DNA of 64,000 bases from Bacteroidia bacterium (GTDB lineage: Bacteria; Bacteroidota; Bacteroidia; J057): positions 372,001-436,000 of the forward strand of contig JAWKNO010000002.1 of NCBI GenBank assembly GCA_041391665.1, read 5' to 3'. The translations under genes and the position numbers were made by a program. Shown piece by piece: positions 1 through 8,884 of this stretch (its first letter is position 1; every line of letters begins with the position of its first letter). The notes beneath the pieces are model-generated. The model had not been told where the DNA came from, made no database searches, and saw nothing but the letters and a program-made list of their open reading frames with translations.

Positions 1-513
1 ATAGATCTTCCGGTGATTGTCGATTATTTTGTGGTGGAAAGGTCCTCTGACCAGCAGTATTTTGAAGAGTTGGAGATGGTTTTTGGCGGAAAAGATGTGC
101 AAAATACCTCGCCGTATTATACTTATCTCGATTCTTTGCTTCCTGCTTATGATCCTGCGTGGTACAGACTGGCGCAGATAAGGGCCGACGGTTCAATCTT
201 TTACTCCGATACAGTAGCAATTACCCGAAACAATCCTGAACAACGGGTTCAGAATGATGATTTTGTCATTGAAAAGGCTGGTCCGAATCCATTCGAAGAC
301 CAGTTGTGGGTCGCTTATGAGGCAAAAGGAGAGTTTTCCGTAAATTATAAACTGGTCGATATGGCAGGCAGGCAACATCTGGGGGGAAATATGCGGGTTG
401 TGCCAGGAAAAGACCAGTTAAATCTGGAAATGCCGGTTTTGCCTTCCGGGATGTTTATCCTGACGTTTTTTTACCCTACAGGACAAGCACACATCAATCT
501 GATTCGCCGGTAA
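1..513 (+). CDS. T9SS-sorted protein, C-terminal part (5' partial)
   Basis: The reading frame is open from base 1, so the gene starts before the window; only about 170 residues are seen. The last 85 or so residues resemble a type IX secretion type A C-terminal sorting domain: a short beta-rich module starting near the NPFEDQLWV stretch, with a KLVDMAGR strand, a GMFILTF strand and a basic IRR end. Such domains take cargo through the outer membrane to the cell surface or medium in Bacteroidota. The upstream part (VDYFVVERSSD) looks like the end of a beta-sandwich linker. The functional domain lies outside the window, so no activity can be assigned. It converges with batD, with only 2 bases between the stops. 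Confidence 0.75.
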   Translation: MDLPVIVDYFVVERSSDQQYFEELEMVFGGKDVQNTSPYYTYLDSLLPAYDPAWYRLAQIRADGSIFYSDTVAITRNNPEQRVQNDDFVIEKAGPNPFEDQLWVAYEAKGEFSVNYKLVDMAGRQHLGGNMRVVPGKDQLNLEMPVLPSGMFILTFFYPTGQAHINLIRR

Positions 514-515
514 GA

Positions 516-1865
516 TCAGTAAAATCTTCTTCCTGATACCATAAAAACTCCGCTGAAGGTAAGGAATACCAGTACCAGCCAGGGCGCGTAAGCGCGTGAG
601 GGCACCGGCTGTGTTTTTGCTACCTCAAAGGCGCGGTCATAAAAATGATTGAGGGCGCTTACTTCCATCAACTGCGGAATATCATCCCCCGTGACAGTTA
701 CGGGAATTACATCAATTTCGAGAGAATCGTACGATTGATTTTGTGTATTGAAGTAATAAAACAACACTGGCCCCAGGTTAAAAGTGCCGGGATAGGCGGG
801 AATAATTTCGTAGACAAACTGTTTTCTGCTCACAAGCGCTGAATCAACAAACTCCCTGGAAGTATAAATATGTGGTTCGAAATAAATGAGTTTTTCATTT
901 TCATGAATGACCGGCGTTTTCACCCAATCTGGATTGCCTGTCCCTGAAATGGCAATTTCCAGTCTGATATTCTCTCCTGTTGTATAGGTTTTTCGTGAGA
1001 CTTCATGGAAAATAGAAAAAACGCCACTCGCTGGTGCTTTTGTGAAATGGGTTTGAGGCAAGGGACGGGCATAAAAACTGGCCGGAGGAACGGCCATCTG
1101 TCCGGGATTGACCCGGCGGTTGGCACCTTTGCGGCGATCTGCTGCGGAGGTATTTCTTGCAATTTGTTGTTGCTCAGTTTGCAACGTGATATGCTGTAGC
1201 GTAAAATTTCCCGGTCGGGTAGGGAAGAGGTATAGTTTGGCGAGGGTAAATTCTGTTTTACCGTCGATATGAATAGAATGGGCTGACTCCGGATTGGAAA
1301 TACCCTCAATTTGAAGTCCTGTAAGGTCTATTTGTCTGGCAAGTTCTTCGATACTTACAGGTAAAAATCTGAGAAATTTTTCCTTCCCGGTTGTAACGGA
1401 TGCTCTGATCTCTGCGGTGATTTGATCTCCTACAAAACAGGTATCACGGCTAAATACCAAACGTACAGTTGCTTGTGTTGTAATGTCTTCAAATTTATAC
1501 AGGATAGAAGGTTTTTCCACTTCTATGAGGAGTTTACGTGTGCGTTTTGTTCCGGAGGGGGTTATTACTTCAAAAGAAGGTACGGTAAATTTTCCTGTCC
1601 TCAGAGGGTAATAGGACTGGACATAATGAATTTCTCTTCCCTGGCCACGCGAGAGGGCAGGGGCATTGGCTGAAACTTTCGAAAAACCATCCATCTCCGG
1701 AAATACAGGAGTGGACGGCAGGGGGTTTCCGGTTACAATCAGTATAAGTTGCAGCTGTTCATCCAGTGTGATAAATGGCTTACCGGTAAACAACCGGATT
1801 TCCTGGCCATATACCATCTGTAAAAAAATCATTAAACAACTTACCAGAAGAATTCGTTTTTCCAT
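516..1865 (-). CDS. batD: BatD-like aerotolerance protein
   Basis: A 449-residue exported membrane protein: signal peptide at residues 1-20 (ends VYGQ), a long beta-rich periplasmic part, and one C-terminal membrane helix (about 423-443) followed by a short basic tail. The N-terminal pattern (a GKPFITLDEQLQL strand, then the FPEMDGFSK and YPLRTGKFTVPSFEV blocks) is typical of the BatD family, known from Bacteroides aerotolerance operons together with BatA/B/C von Willebrand-A and TPR proteins. Here it stands alone: no bat, moxR or vWA neighbour is in the window, and the protein is somewhat shorter than usual BatD. Its biochemical role is unknown. It is divergent from ubiX, sharing a 110-bp gap. 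Confidence 0.75.
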   Translation of the reverse strand: MEKRILLVSCLMIFLQMVYGQEIRLFTGKPFITLDEQLQLILIVTGNPLPSTPVFPEMDGFSKVSANAPALSRGQGREIHYVQSYYPLRTGKFTVPSFEVITPSGTKRTRKLLIEVEKPSILYKFEDITTQATVRLVFSRDTCFVGDQITAEIRASVTTGKEKFLRFLPVSIEELARQIDLTGLQIEGISNPESAHSIHIDGKTEFTLAKLYLFPTRPGNFTLQHITLQTEQQQIARNTSAADRRKGANRRVNPGQMAVPPASFYARPLPQTHFTKAPASGVFSIFHEVSRKTYTTGENIRLEIAISGTGNPDWVKTPVIHENEKLIYFEPHIYTSREFVDSALVSRKQFVYEIIPAYPGTFNLGPVLFYYFNTQNQSYDSLEIDVIPVTVTGDDIPQLMEVSALNHFYDRAFEVAKTQPVPSRAYAPWLVLVFLTFSGVFMVSGRRFY

Positions 1866-1975
1866 TATAGCCTGGTAAAATAATAATTCATCTTGGAGAA
1901 ATCGTTATTTACGAAAACTAGGATTTTTTTTACATATTCTGACTTAAATCGAGGTTAATCGGTTGAAATTGACGT

Positions 1976-2533
1976 ATGAATGAACAAAAAAAGAAAATAG
2001 TCCTCGCTGTGACGGGGGCAAGTGGCAGTATGTATGCCCGACGACTCATGTCACAGCTCTCGCAAATGGACCATGTGGAAGTAGGCGTGGTTTTTTCGAA
2101 GAATGCGCCTGATGTCTGGCGACATGAGTTGGGGGAAGAATGCCATTCGCCTTTTCCTGTATATGACCGGTCAGATTATCGCGCACCATTTGCCTCCGGG
2201 TCAGCGCGCTACAACCATATGGTGATTATGCCCTGTTCTATGGGTACTTTGGGGCGTATTGCCTCCGGCCTTTCTGATGATCTGACAACCCGTGCTGCGG
2301 ATGTGATTCTCAAAGAACGGCGACAGCTGATTTGTGTGATTCGCGATACCCCGCTCAACCTGATCCATATCGAAAATATGCGTACCGTCACGCTTGCCGG
2401 AGGAATTATTCTTCCTGCGGCGCCTTCTTTTTATTCGCATCCCAAAGATTTCGACGAGCTCGCGGATACGGTTACGCACAGAGTGCTTGACCTGATGGGG
2501 CTTAATCCGGGAGCATACCGGTGGGGAAATTAA
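1976..2533 (+). CDS. ubiX: UbiX-family flavin prenyltransferase
   Basis: A 185-residue cytoplasmic protein of normal UbiX length. It carries the N-terminal VTGASGSMYA FMN-binding loop (about residues 13-22), a central MPCSMGTLGRIASG block, and the conserved RDTPLN stretch followed by HIENM. UbiX joins dimethylallyl phosphate to FMN to make prenylated FMN, the cofactor of UbiD-type decarboxylases. No UbiD is in this window, so the client enzyme must be elsewhere. The gene has its own 110-bp upstream gap shared with divergent batD and no close downstream partner. The ATG at 1976 matches the usual N-terminus, only 8 residues before the nucleotide loop. Confidence 0.9.
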   Translation: MNEQKKKIVLAVTGASGSMYARRLMSQLSQMDHVEVGVVFSKNAPDVWRHELGEECHSPFPVYDRSDYRAPFASGSARYNHMVIMPCSMGTLGRIASGLSDDLTTRAADVILKERRQLICVIRDTPLNLIHIENMRTVTLAGGIILPAAPSFYSHPKDFDELADTVTHRVLDLMGLNPGAYRWGN

Positions 2534-2658
2534 GCGCTGGTGCTTTGACGTGAAAAGTTTTCGGATTTCTTTCCGATGCTTGCAGATTATTCTATATTTA
2601 GGCGTGTGATTTCCCTGCCACGCATATTATCCATCCACCCATTTAATAGCTACAATTT

Positions 2659-3927
2659 ATGATCAAGTTAGGCGTCATTGACCAGGATGTTAATCCGGAA
2701 CAGATTGATCAATACCTGAATCAGGTAAAAAAAGTTACCCGCCTGGATTGGGGAAGGAAACTAAAAGAAGAACAAAAGGGGAAATGGGCGGATTTTAGCC
2801 AGCTTGGGCCCGCCAGTGAAATGGGGGTCCGTGAAGTACAGACAACCTTAAAGGAAGCCGGCTTTTTTCCCAATGGCAATGTCGATGGGATCTGTGGTTA
2901 TGGTACCCTTTCCGCCATCCGGTTGTTTCAGGAATATGTGCGGACAATAGAGGGAAAATCAGCAATTATTCCCGATGGGGTTGCCGGATCAATGACATTC
3001 ACTGAGCTGAAAAGGTGGAAATCCGAAGGAAAAAAAGCTGACTGGACAGACATTCGGAAAACCTGGCAACAATGGGTCGACAATGGCAATCAGGTTCCCC
3101 CGGATATTGACAGCGAATATGCCACCTGGCTTAGGTTTTTGGATACGGTAAAGGCCAGCTATCTGCAAAAGCCCAGTCGTATGCTTACGATGGTCAATAA
3201 ACTGCCACAAGCATCGAAAATCGATACGCTGAAAATTGCAGACTGGGATTTCCGTCCCGGACATATACATCTGGTCGGTATCCGCAGAAAAGGTGATGGC
3301 AGTGTCCAGAAGTTTGACGATGTGCTGATCCTTTTGATCAATGGCATGGTGTTTAAGTTTCAGGGTTCTACAGATCCCGGGGCAACCAAGAGTTCTAAGG
3401 GTTTTCCATTTTTAGTACAGGGGCAGCACAATTATCACTTCGGCTGGCATGGGATTAATAGTGAAAATGGGGCAAAAACCCATCAGGCGCTAAAGCCTTT
3501 AAGTGTGGATATTCCTGGCGGTGGAGTTGCCGTAGTGCGATCCAAAGACCTCAATCTGACTGAAGCGGATTTGGTCGGCGATCTGGAAATCAACAATTCT
3601 ATTAATATCCACTGGGCAGGAAAAGGGCTGGACCGAAATGTCGATACATGGTCGGAAGGGTGTCAGGTGATCACAGGTGCCGGATACGCCAATCATCACA
3701 ACCAGCCGATCGATTGTAAGTCTTTTGCGGCAGTAGGAAACTCAGACCTTGGCATCAAAGGCCTCACCCGCGGCGCTTACAATGTTTTGCTGGATCTTGT
3801 TACGGCTTTTTCTACAACTTTTTCCATCAAGTATATGCTATTGGTAGAAGAAGATCTCGCACTAAGCCCTGCAATTATGAAGATTATTGGGCAGGCGCGT
3901 GAACAGGCCCGGACAAAAATAATGTAG
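2659..3927 (+). CDS. Peptidoglycan-binding protein with divergent YkuD-like domain
   Basis: 422 residues. Residues about 57-118 form a PG_binding_1 domain (GVREVQTTLKEAGF, then the DGICGYGTLSAIRLFQ repeat core). The C-terminal half has His318 and a SEGC motif with Cys335, 17 residues apart, the same spacing and order as the catalytic His and SxGC cysteine of L,D-transpeptidases (YkuD family); the Arg usually following the cysteine is not there (GCQVI). The family link is therefore an inference from motif geometry. No signal peptide or membrane helix is seen, odd for a cell-wall enzyme: it may be exported by a specialised route, be an effector, or have a mis-set start. A lone gene, convergent with the next one. 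Confidence 0.6.
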   Translation: MIKLGVIDQDVNPEQIDQYLNQVKKVTRLDWGRKLKEEQKGKWADFSQLGPASEMGVREVQTTLKEAGFFPNGNVDGICGYGTLSAIRLFQEYVRTIEGKSAIIPDGVAGSMTFTELKRWKSEGKKADWTDIRKTWQQWVDNGNQVPPDIDSEYATWLRFLDTVKASYLQKPSRMLTMVNKLPQASKIDTLKIADWDFRPGHIHLVGIRRKGDGSVQKFDDVLILLINGMVFKFQGSTDPGATKSSKGFPFLVQGQHNYHFGWHGINSENGAKTHQALKPLSVDIPGGGVAVVRSKDLNLTEADLVGDLEINNSINIHWAGKGLDRNVDTWSEGCQVITGAGYANHHNQPIDCKSFAAVGNSDLGIKGLTRGAYNVLLDLVTAFSTTFSIKYMLLVEEDLALSPAIMKIIGQAREQARTKIM

Positions 3928-3933
3928 CTTATT

Positions 3934-4965
3934 CTAGGGCTGAATAAACAATTTGTACCAATCTTCTATTTCCGCTGGCCTGGGAGGGAAGCCTTCCTGC
4001 ACGATCAGACGGTGGTTGAATGTGAGCGATTGCTTTTTGATGAGTTGGTATTCAATTCGCGCTGCCTTCTTGTCGTACGAATGGCTCCCCATATTATTCA
4101 CCGCAAAAAGACCGTAGTCTCTGGCGTGCCAGTAAGCGGGAAAATGAAGATTGGACGGGTGGTCCATGATAATGACGGAAGTAGTTTTTCCTTCTACGTT
4201 TCCTGAAAGTCTTATCCAACGGGCCGTTTTACCCCAGGCATCTTGATCCGTTAGATTTTCACTGGTGAGATAACTGCCTGAAGTAGTCAGGTTTTGTGTT
4301 ACGGGCTGGTCTGTGACACGTCCGTTTGAACCGATACGGCGTGCTGGTTTGGTATTGGAGAGTTCCATTTCCTGCCGTAGCCGGATGCCGTACATTCCTT
4401 CTTTGGAATCTGTAAATGTTACAGAATCAGCTTTTGCTGTAAGCCTGGTTTTTCTGTCCACTATCCAAAAATCTTTGCCAGCAGAGAACGTGTAAGTGGT
4501 ATTTTCTTCCAACAATACCTTATCATCAGGAGCCAGCCATTCCGATCGCGTACGGATCACGGCTTGTCCCTTTTTTTCTTTCATACTGATGATATCCCGA
4601 AGCACAATTGTTCCATATTGGTTCCGCTTATCCTCTGGGATAGCATCAGAATTATTCCAGAAATCCAGGCCGTTCACATCTCCGTGATTAAACCAAATCC
4701 CTACATGGTGGGGGTGATCCACCCGGTCGCCAGTTCGGGGTTCCATCGGAAAACCACGCGTTAACTCTATACCTGAAGTTGTTTTTACCGGATAGAGAAC
4801 TGGTTTTTTCAGACTATCAGGAAAAATCAGCCGGGTTACCATTTGTTCCCCTACCCGAATTTCCACTTCCTTGCCCGTGTGGTGCAGGTGTACAGGCGTT
4901 TGGGCAGATAAAGGCAGATACATAAGAAAGTGTAAAATCAGGAAAGGGAAAATGGCCGGTTTCAT
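3934..4965 (-). CDS. DUF6807 (PmoA-family) secreted protein
   Basis: A 343-residue exported protein with a signal peptide ending near residue 21 (PLSAQ). The body has the DHPHHVGIWFNHGDVNGLDFW block characteristic of the family annotated PmoA/DUF6807, then LRQEMELSN, and near the end FPAYWHARDYGLFAVN. Members are common in Bacteroidota and Planctomycetes beside sugar oxidoreductases and DUF1080 hydrolases. Despite the name there is no evidence for methane oxidation; a carbohydrate-related role is a contextual guess. The His-rich block could bind metal. It lies 4 bases downstream of a small leftward gene and is probably translated from the same transcript. Confidence 0.75.
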   Translation of the reverse strand: MKPAIFPFLILHFLMYLPLSAQTPVHLHHTGKEVEIRVGEQMVTRLIFPDSLKKPVLYPVKTTSGIELTRGFPMEPRTGDRVDHPHHVGIWFNHGDVNGLDFWNNSDAIPEDKRNQYGTIVLRDIISMKEKKGQAVIRTRSEWLAPDDKVLLEENTTYTFSAGKDFWIVDRKTRLTAKADSVTFTDSKEGMYGIRLRQEMELSNTKPARRIGSNGRVTDQPVTQNLTTSGSYLTSENLTDQDAWGKTARWIRLSGNVEGKTTSVIIMDHPSNLHFPAYWHARDYGLFAVNNMGSHSYDKKAARIEYQLIKKQSLTFNHRLIVQEGFPPRPAEIEDWYKLFIQP

Positions 4966-4969
4966 AATA

Positions 4970-5191
4970 TTATCCGTTAAATCCGAGCACGCCTTTTTGT
5001 TTTTCTTTTTTCTCTATGATTACTACCGTAAAGTATATGCCATGCTCGGTACTACTGGGAACAATATACTTAATTCCTTCAATCTGGTCTTCAGGAATAA
5101 TTTCATAGAGTTTTTCGGTCACGTCTACAGAGCCCATATCAAAGGCTTTTGTCTCAAAGTAGAGGGTAATAATTTTTTGTTTTTCTTTCAT
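4970..5191 (-). CDS. Small hypothetical protein
   Basis: 73 residues starting at the ATG at 5191 (MKEKQKIITLYFETKAF). A longer frame to 5227 would need a TTG start and adds only a non-conserved-looking tail, so the ATG is preferred. No signal peptide or membrane helix; the sequence is charged, with alternating hydrophobic strands (IITLYFET, GIYFTVVIIEKKEK) suggesting a small alpha/beta fold. I do not recognise the family. It ends 4 bases before the start of the DUF6807 gene on the same strand, so the two are likely co-transcribed. The DUF6807 product is exported and this one looks cytosolic, so a direct partnership is not obvious. Confidence 0.5.
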   Translation of the reverse strand: MKEKQKIITLYFETKAFDMGSVDVTEKLYEIIPEDQIEGIKYIVPSSTEHGIYFTVVIIEKKEKQKGVLGFNG

Positions 5192-5291
5192 AATCTTCAA
5201 TGTAAGAGGTTTTGAGGGTAACTGCAACTAATTGCCCACTGTGTTGGGGAAAGACGGAAGTGGCCAAAAATTATTGTAAAAAAATAAAAAA

Positions 5292-5313
5292 GTTTAAACA
5301 TTAATGTTTAAAC
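5292..5313. promoter_or_regulatory. Perfect 22-bp palindrome, candidate MarR operator
   Basis: Two GTTTAAAC octamers, each itself palindromic, are separated by ATTAAT, making a 22-bp perfect inverted repeat 48 bp before the yceI start. MarR dimers bind palindromes of about this size, and a marR gene lies directly downstream of yceI. Assignment to that MarR is inference. Extended on the right by AT, the same bases also form a direct repeat of GTTTAAACAT. Confidence 0.6.
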
Positions 5314-5360
5314 ATCGTTATAGGTGTATAAATCAATTTTTATACAATTTTATTATCATT

Positions 5361-5948
5361 ATGAAAACGTTAAGTATCCTTACTACTATTTTTGTTTTGG
5401 GTCTGAGCACAGTATTTGCCCAGAAAACATGGAATGCAGATGCTTCCCATTCGAACATTAACTTTACGGTTACGCATATGGTCATTTCCGAAGTTGATGG
5501 TTCCTTCAAAGAATTTAATGCAACTGCGGTGACGAAGGGAGAAGGTTTTGAAAATGCAGAGATTTCATTTACTGCAAAAACAGCTTCGATCAATACAGCC
5601 AATGACCAGCGCGATGAGCACCTGCGGTCAGTCGATTTTTTTGATGCAGCTACTTATCCTGAGATTACATTTAAGAGTAAATCTTTTACCAAAGCAGCTG
5701 ATGGAAAATATACGCTGGTAGGGGACCTGTCGATGCATGGCATTACCAAAGAAGTTACTTTGAACGTGGTAAATAAAGGCACAGTCAAAGATCCATGGGG
5801 CAATGAGCGCAGTGGTTTTAAACTTTCTGGTACCATCAATCGCTTTGATTATGGGTTGAAGTGGAACATGGCTTTGGAAGCCGGAGGACTGGTTGTCGGA
5901 GAAGAAATTCAAATAAATTGTAATATTGAGCTGGTAGCTGCCAAATAG
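5361..5948 (+). CDS. YceI family protein
   Basis: 195 residues from the ATG at 5361. A frame reaching back to 5304 exists, but the signal peptide (MKTLSILTTIFVLGLSTVFAQ) fits the 5361 start. The mature protein matches YceI over its full length: WNADASHSNINFTVTHM at the start, the AKTASINTANDQRDEHLRS block, FDAATYPEITFKS, then GDLSMHGITKEV and a final beta strand. YceI proteins are periplasmic lipocalin-like barrels that bind polyisoprenoids or similar lipids. A strong palindrome lies upstream, and a hairpin plus a marR gene lie downstream, so stress- or ligand-responsive control by that MarR is likely. Confidence 0.9.
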   Translation: MKTLSILTTIFVLGLSTVFAQKTWNADASHSNINFTVTHMVISEVDGSFKEFNATAVTKGEGFENAEISFTAKTASINTANDQRDEHLRSVDFFDAATYPEITFKSKSFTKAADGKYTLVGDLSMHGITKEVTLNVVNKGTVKDPWGNERSGFKLSGTINRFDYGLKWNMALEAGGLVVGEEIQINCNIELVAAK

Positions 5949-5979
5949 TAGCTATATTCATATTACTATTTAATAATAT

Positions 5980-6003
5980 CCCCTCCGGCTTCAACCGGAG
6001 GGG
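5980..6003 (+). terminator. GC-rich hairpin between yceI and marR
   Basis: CCCCTCCGG and CCGGAGGGG form a perfect 9-bp stem with a 6-base loop, 31 bp after the yceI stop and 16 bp before the marR ATG. The following bases (TAAACTTTTG) are only weakly T-rich, so it may be a leaky terminator or attenuator that lowers marR expression relative to yceI. Confidence 0.6.
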
Positions 6004-6018
6004 TAAACTTTTGAAAAG

Positions 6019-6474
6019 ATGAAATTAGAAGATGCAATAAAGCAAAAGACACCTTTTAAAAGTGTCAGGCAAAAACTGGCTGTGAACATCATCTATACAC
6101 ACAACTGGCTTACTGACCTTCATAAAGATGTCTTTAAACCTTATGGCATTACACCCCAGCAGTACAATGTGCTGCGGATATTGAGGGGGCAGCATCCAAA
6201 TCCGGTTTCGACTTGCGTCATTCGTGAGAGAATGCTAGACAGGATGTCCGACGTTTCAAGAATCGTAGACCGGCTTGTAAAAAAGGATCTGGTGATTCGT
6301 CGTACTTGTATGGAAGACAAACGCCTGGTTGATGTATTTATCAGTGAAAGTGGCATGAATCTTCTTTCCGCTGTAGACGATCTGAATTACCAGATGGATC
6401 AGGTATTTTCAAGCCTTACCAATGAGGAGGCTGAGCAACTCAACGACCTGCTGGATAAACTTCGGGGAGATTAA
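6019..6474 (+). CDS. MarR-family transcriptional regulator
   Basis: 151 residues, normal MarR length. The winged helix covers about residues 30-110: LTDLHKDVFKPYGITPQQYNVLRILRG, recognition-helix region RMSDVSRIVDRLVKKDLV, then the wing RRTCMEDKRLVDVFIS. The C-terminal helix (LTNEEAEQLNDLLDKLR) supports dimerisation. MarR proteins are ligand- or redox-sensing repressors. Adjacency to yceI and the palindrome before yceI suggest it represses yceI and itself. One Cys (Cys71) lies before the recognition helix and Cys97 is in the wing; redox sensing is possible but unproven. Its stop overlaps the stop of the convergent penicillin-binding protein gene. Confidence 0.9.
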   Translation: MKLEDAIKQKTPFKSVRQKLAVNIIYTHNWLTDLHKDVFKPYGITPQQYNVLRILRGQHPNPVSTCVIRERMLDRMSDVSRIVDRLVKKDLVIRRTCMEDKRLVDVFISESGMNLLSAVDDLNYQMDQVFSSLTNEEAEQLNDLLDKLRGD

Positions 6475-8789
6475 TCAAAATCCCCAAAATCATCTGTTCC
6501 CGGAGTTGTCGGCGTTCCCGGTTTATCTGTATCATCATCCGTGACGGGCTTGCAATTAAGTGATACATCCACACCTGCCGGCTTTTTAAATCTCTCCATG
6601 GGAAGTTGAATCCGTGAGTCAGCATATACGGATTTCATATATAAAGCCCAGATAGGCAAAGCCATATTCGCACCTTGTCCATATTTAATTGAGCGGAACC
6701 GCATTCTGCGATCTGCAGCACCTACCCATACACCTGTAACGAGGTTGGGCGTTACTCCCATAAACCAACCGTCAGACTGATTTTGGGTAGTACCTGTTTT
6801 TCCGCCTATTTCGTTTTTGAAGTCATATCTGAAACGAAGCCTTTGTGCTGTTCCCTGATCAACCACACCTTTGAGCAATTCTATGATAAGGTAGGCATGT
6901 TCTTCACTCAGCACGTTTTTAGGCTCAGGTTCAAAGCTCGCGAGTATATTTCCCGACCGGTCTTCGATGCGGGTGATAAAAATCGGCTCAATCCGGTTGC
7001 CATTGTTGGCAAATGTGCTGTAAGCATGCGTAAGTTCCATGACACTAAGATCGGTTGTGCCGAGACAAAGTGCAGGGACCTCGTCGAGTTCGGTAGAGAT
7101 CCCCATGCTGTGCGCAAAACTCGCAACTTCATGTGGGCCGAGCTTTTTCATAAGTCGGGCGGTAACGAGGTTTACGGAGTTTGCCAGTGCATATTTTAGT
7201 GTCATTTTCCCGCCAATACTTCCATCGGAGTTTTTGGGAATCCACCGGTTGCCACCGGGGTTGTCAAAAACCACGGGCTGGTTGAGTTCAATATCGCAAG
7301 GCTTAAAGCCTGAACGTACCGCAGCACCATACACAAATGGCTTAAAGGTTGAGCCTACCTGACGTTTGCCCTTCGCTACGTGGTCGTATTTAAAGTATTT
7401 GAAATCAATACCCCCTACCCAGGCTTTCACATGGCCATTGGTCGGATCGATAGAAATCATGCCGGTTTCGAGAATACGGGCGTAGTATTTCAGCGAATCG
7501 AGAGGGGTCATCGTGGTGTCAAGCTGCCCCTGCCAGGAGAAGACGGTCATGGGCACTTTTTGTCTGAATTCTTTCTCAATCTCAGTGTCTGACTTTCCGG
7601 CTTTTTTCGCGTTGATATACCTTTGTGATTTGCGTTTGAGATCGATGAGGATGGATGGATCTTTGTCCAGTTGTTTAAGCCCCCGGTTTTCCACCTTGTC
7701 AAAATCGGTCTGAAGCGTGGTCATATGCTCCCTTACTGCATTTTCGGCATGGGCCTGCATCCGGGAATCTATGGTCGTATAGACCCGCAGACCATCTGTG
7801 TACAGGTTGTATTTGCTGCCATCTGCCTTTTTATTTTTTTCGCACCACTTGGTCAGCTCTTCCCGCACATATTCACGAAAATAGGGAGCGAGACCTTTGA
7901 TATGCGTTTGTTCCTGGTCGGTAAGGGCTGCCTGAATAGGAATATTTTTAATACTGTCAACATTGACCGCTTTGGGGTCAATAAACTCATATTTGACCAT
8001 TTGATCAATGATCGTATTGCGGCGGTTTTGTGTTTTTTCCGGATAACGAAAGGGATTATATACCCCTTGTCCTTTCAGCATTCCCACAATCATCGCAGAT
8101 TCTTCGATGGTAAGGTCTTTGGCAGACTTATCAAAGAGGCGGTTGGCGGTTGTTTCTATTCCATATGAGTTTCCGAAAATATTCACCGTATTGAGATACG
8201 CCTCCATGATTTCCTGCTTGGTAAACCGGCGCTCAATATAACCCGATACCAGGTATTCCTTTGCTTTACGAATAAGCGTACTTTGTTGCCCCACTTCATC
8301 GTAAAGATTGCGCGAAAGCTGCATCGTAATGGTACTCCCTCCGCGAAAATCACGACTGCGGATATACTCCGCGATAATGGTAAAAAACGACTTGGGATCT
8401 ATGCCCGAATGACCATAAAAACGCACGTCCTCTGTCGCTATCAATGCATTCACTACATGTTCAGAAACCTGATTAAGCTTGACATTTACCCTGTTTTCGC
8501 GTGTATAGTATTTTTGCAATACTACATTATCCGAAGAAATCAACTGCGTGGAAAGGTCAGACTCAGGGTTTTCTACCAGATCCATTGGCGGAAGGTCTGT
8601 AGAAACAAAAATCAAAAAAGCCAGCCCCGCGAGTATGCCTAGTCCCACAAGACTCAAAAATATCATTCGCGGTACCTTAAAAGAAGGATTGAAACTGAAC
8701 CCCAATTTTGGCCGCTTCAGGGTCGCAGAGATTTCTTTTTCTGCAATTTTTTCGATGTCTATAGTATGTTTTTTGGGCGCTCCGTCCAT
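6471..8789 (-). CDS. Class A penicillin-binding protein (PBP1A-type)
   Basis: 772 residues, bifunctional murein synthase anchored in the inner membrane by one helix at about 42-63. The GT51 glycosyltransferase domain follows (ATEDVRFYGHSGID with catalytic Glu120, then GGSTITMQLSRNL). The transpeptidase domain has all three penicillin-binding motifs: STFK with Ser480/Lys483, SVN at 538-540 and KTGT at 664-667. It polymerises lipid II and cross-links peptidoglycan in the periplasm. The C-terminal tail is rich in Asp, Thr and Pro (DDDTDKPGTPTTPG) and probably disordered. It is divergent from the TetR efflux operon and convergent with marR, whose stop codon it overlaps. Confidence 0.95.
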   Translation of the reverse strand: MDGAPKKHTIDIEKIAEKEISATLKRPKLGFSFNPSFKVPRMIFLSLVGLGILAGLAFLIFVSTDLPPMDLVENPESDLSTQLISSDNVVLQKYYTRENRVNVKLNQVSEHVVNALIATEDVRFYGHSGIDPKSFFTIIAEYIRSRDFRGGSTITMQLSRNLYDEVGQQSTLIRKAKEYLVSGYIERRFTKQEIMEAYLNTVNIFGNSYGIETTANRLFDKSAKDLTIEESAMIVGMLKGQGVYNPFRYPEKTQNRRNTIIDQMVKYEFIDPKAVNVDSIKNIPIQAALTDQEQTHIKGLAPYFREYVREELTKWCEKNKKADGSKYNLYTDGLRVYTTIDSRMQAHAENAVREHMTTLQTDFDKVENRGLKQLDKDPSILIDLKRKSQRYINAKKAGKSDTEIEKEFRQKVPMTVFSWQGQLDTTMTPLDSLKYYARILETGMISIDPTNGHVKAWVGGIDFKYFKYDHVAKGKRQVGSTFKPFVYGAAVRSGFKPCDIELNQPVVFDNPGGNRWIPKNSDGSIGGKMTLKYALANSVNLVTARLMKKLGPHEVASFAHSMGISTELDEVPALCLGTTDLSVMELTHAYSTFANNGNRIEPIFITRIEDRSGNILASFEPEPKNVLSEEHAYLIIELLKGVVDQGTAQRLRFRYDFKNEIGGKTGTTQNQSDGWFMGVTPNLVTGVWVGAADRRMRFRSIKYGQGANMALPIWALYMKSVYADSRIQLPMERFKKPAGVDVSLNCKPVTDDDTDKPGTPTTPGTDDFGDFD

Positions 8790-8884
8790 GTGCTGGTTAT
8801 TTATTCCTTCTTATTAACGCAAATATCGCGACAACTAAGCAAACAAATATCGTACCTCTCAATATTTTTTTTGGAAATAAAAAA

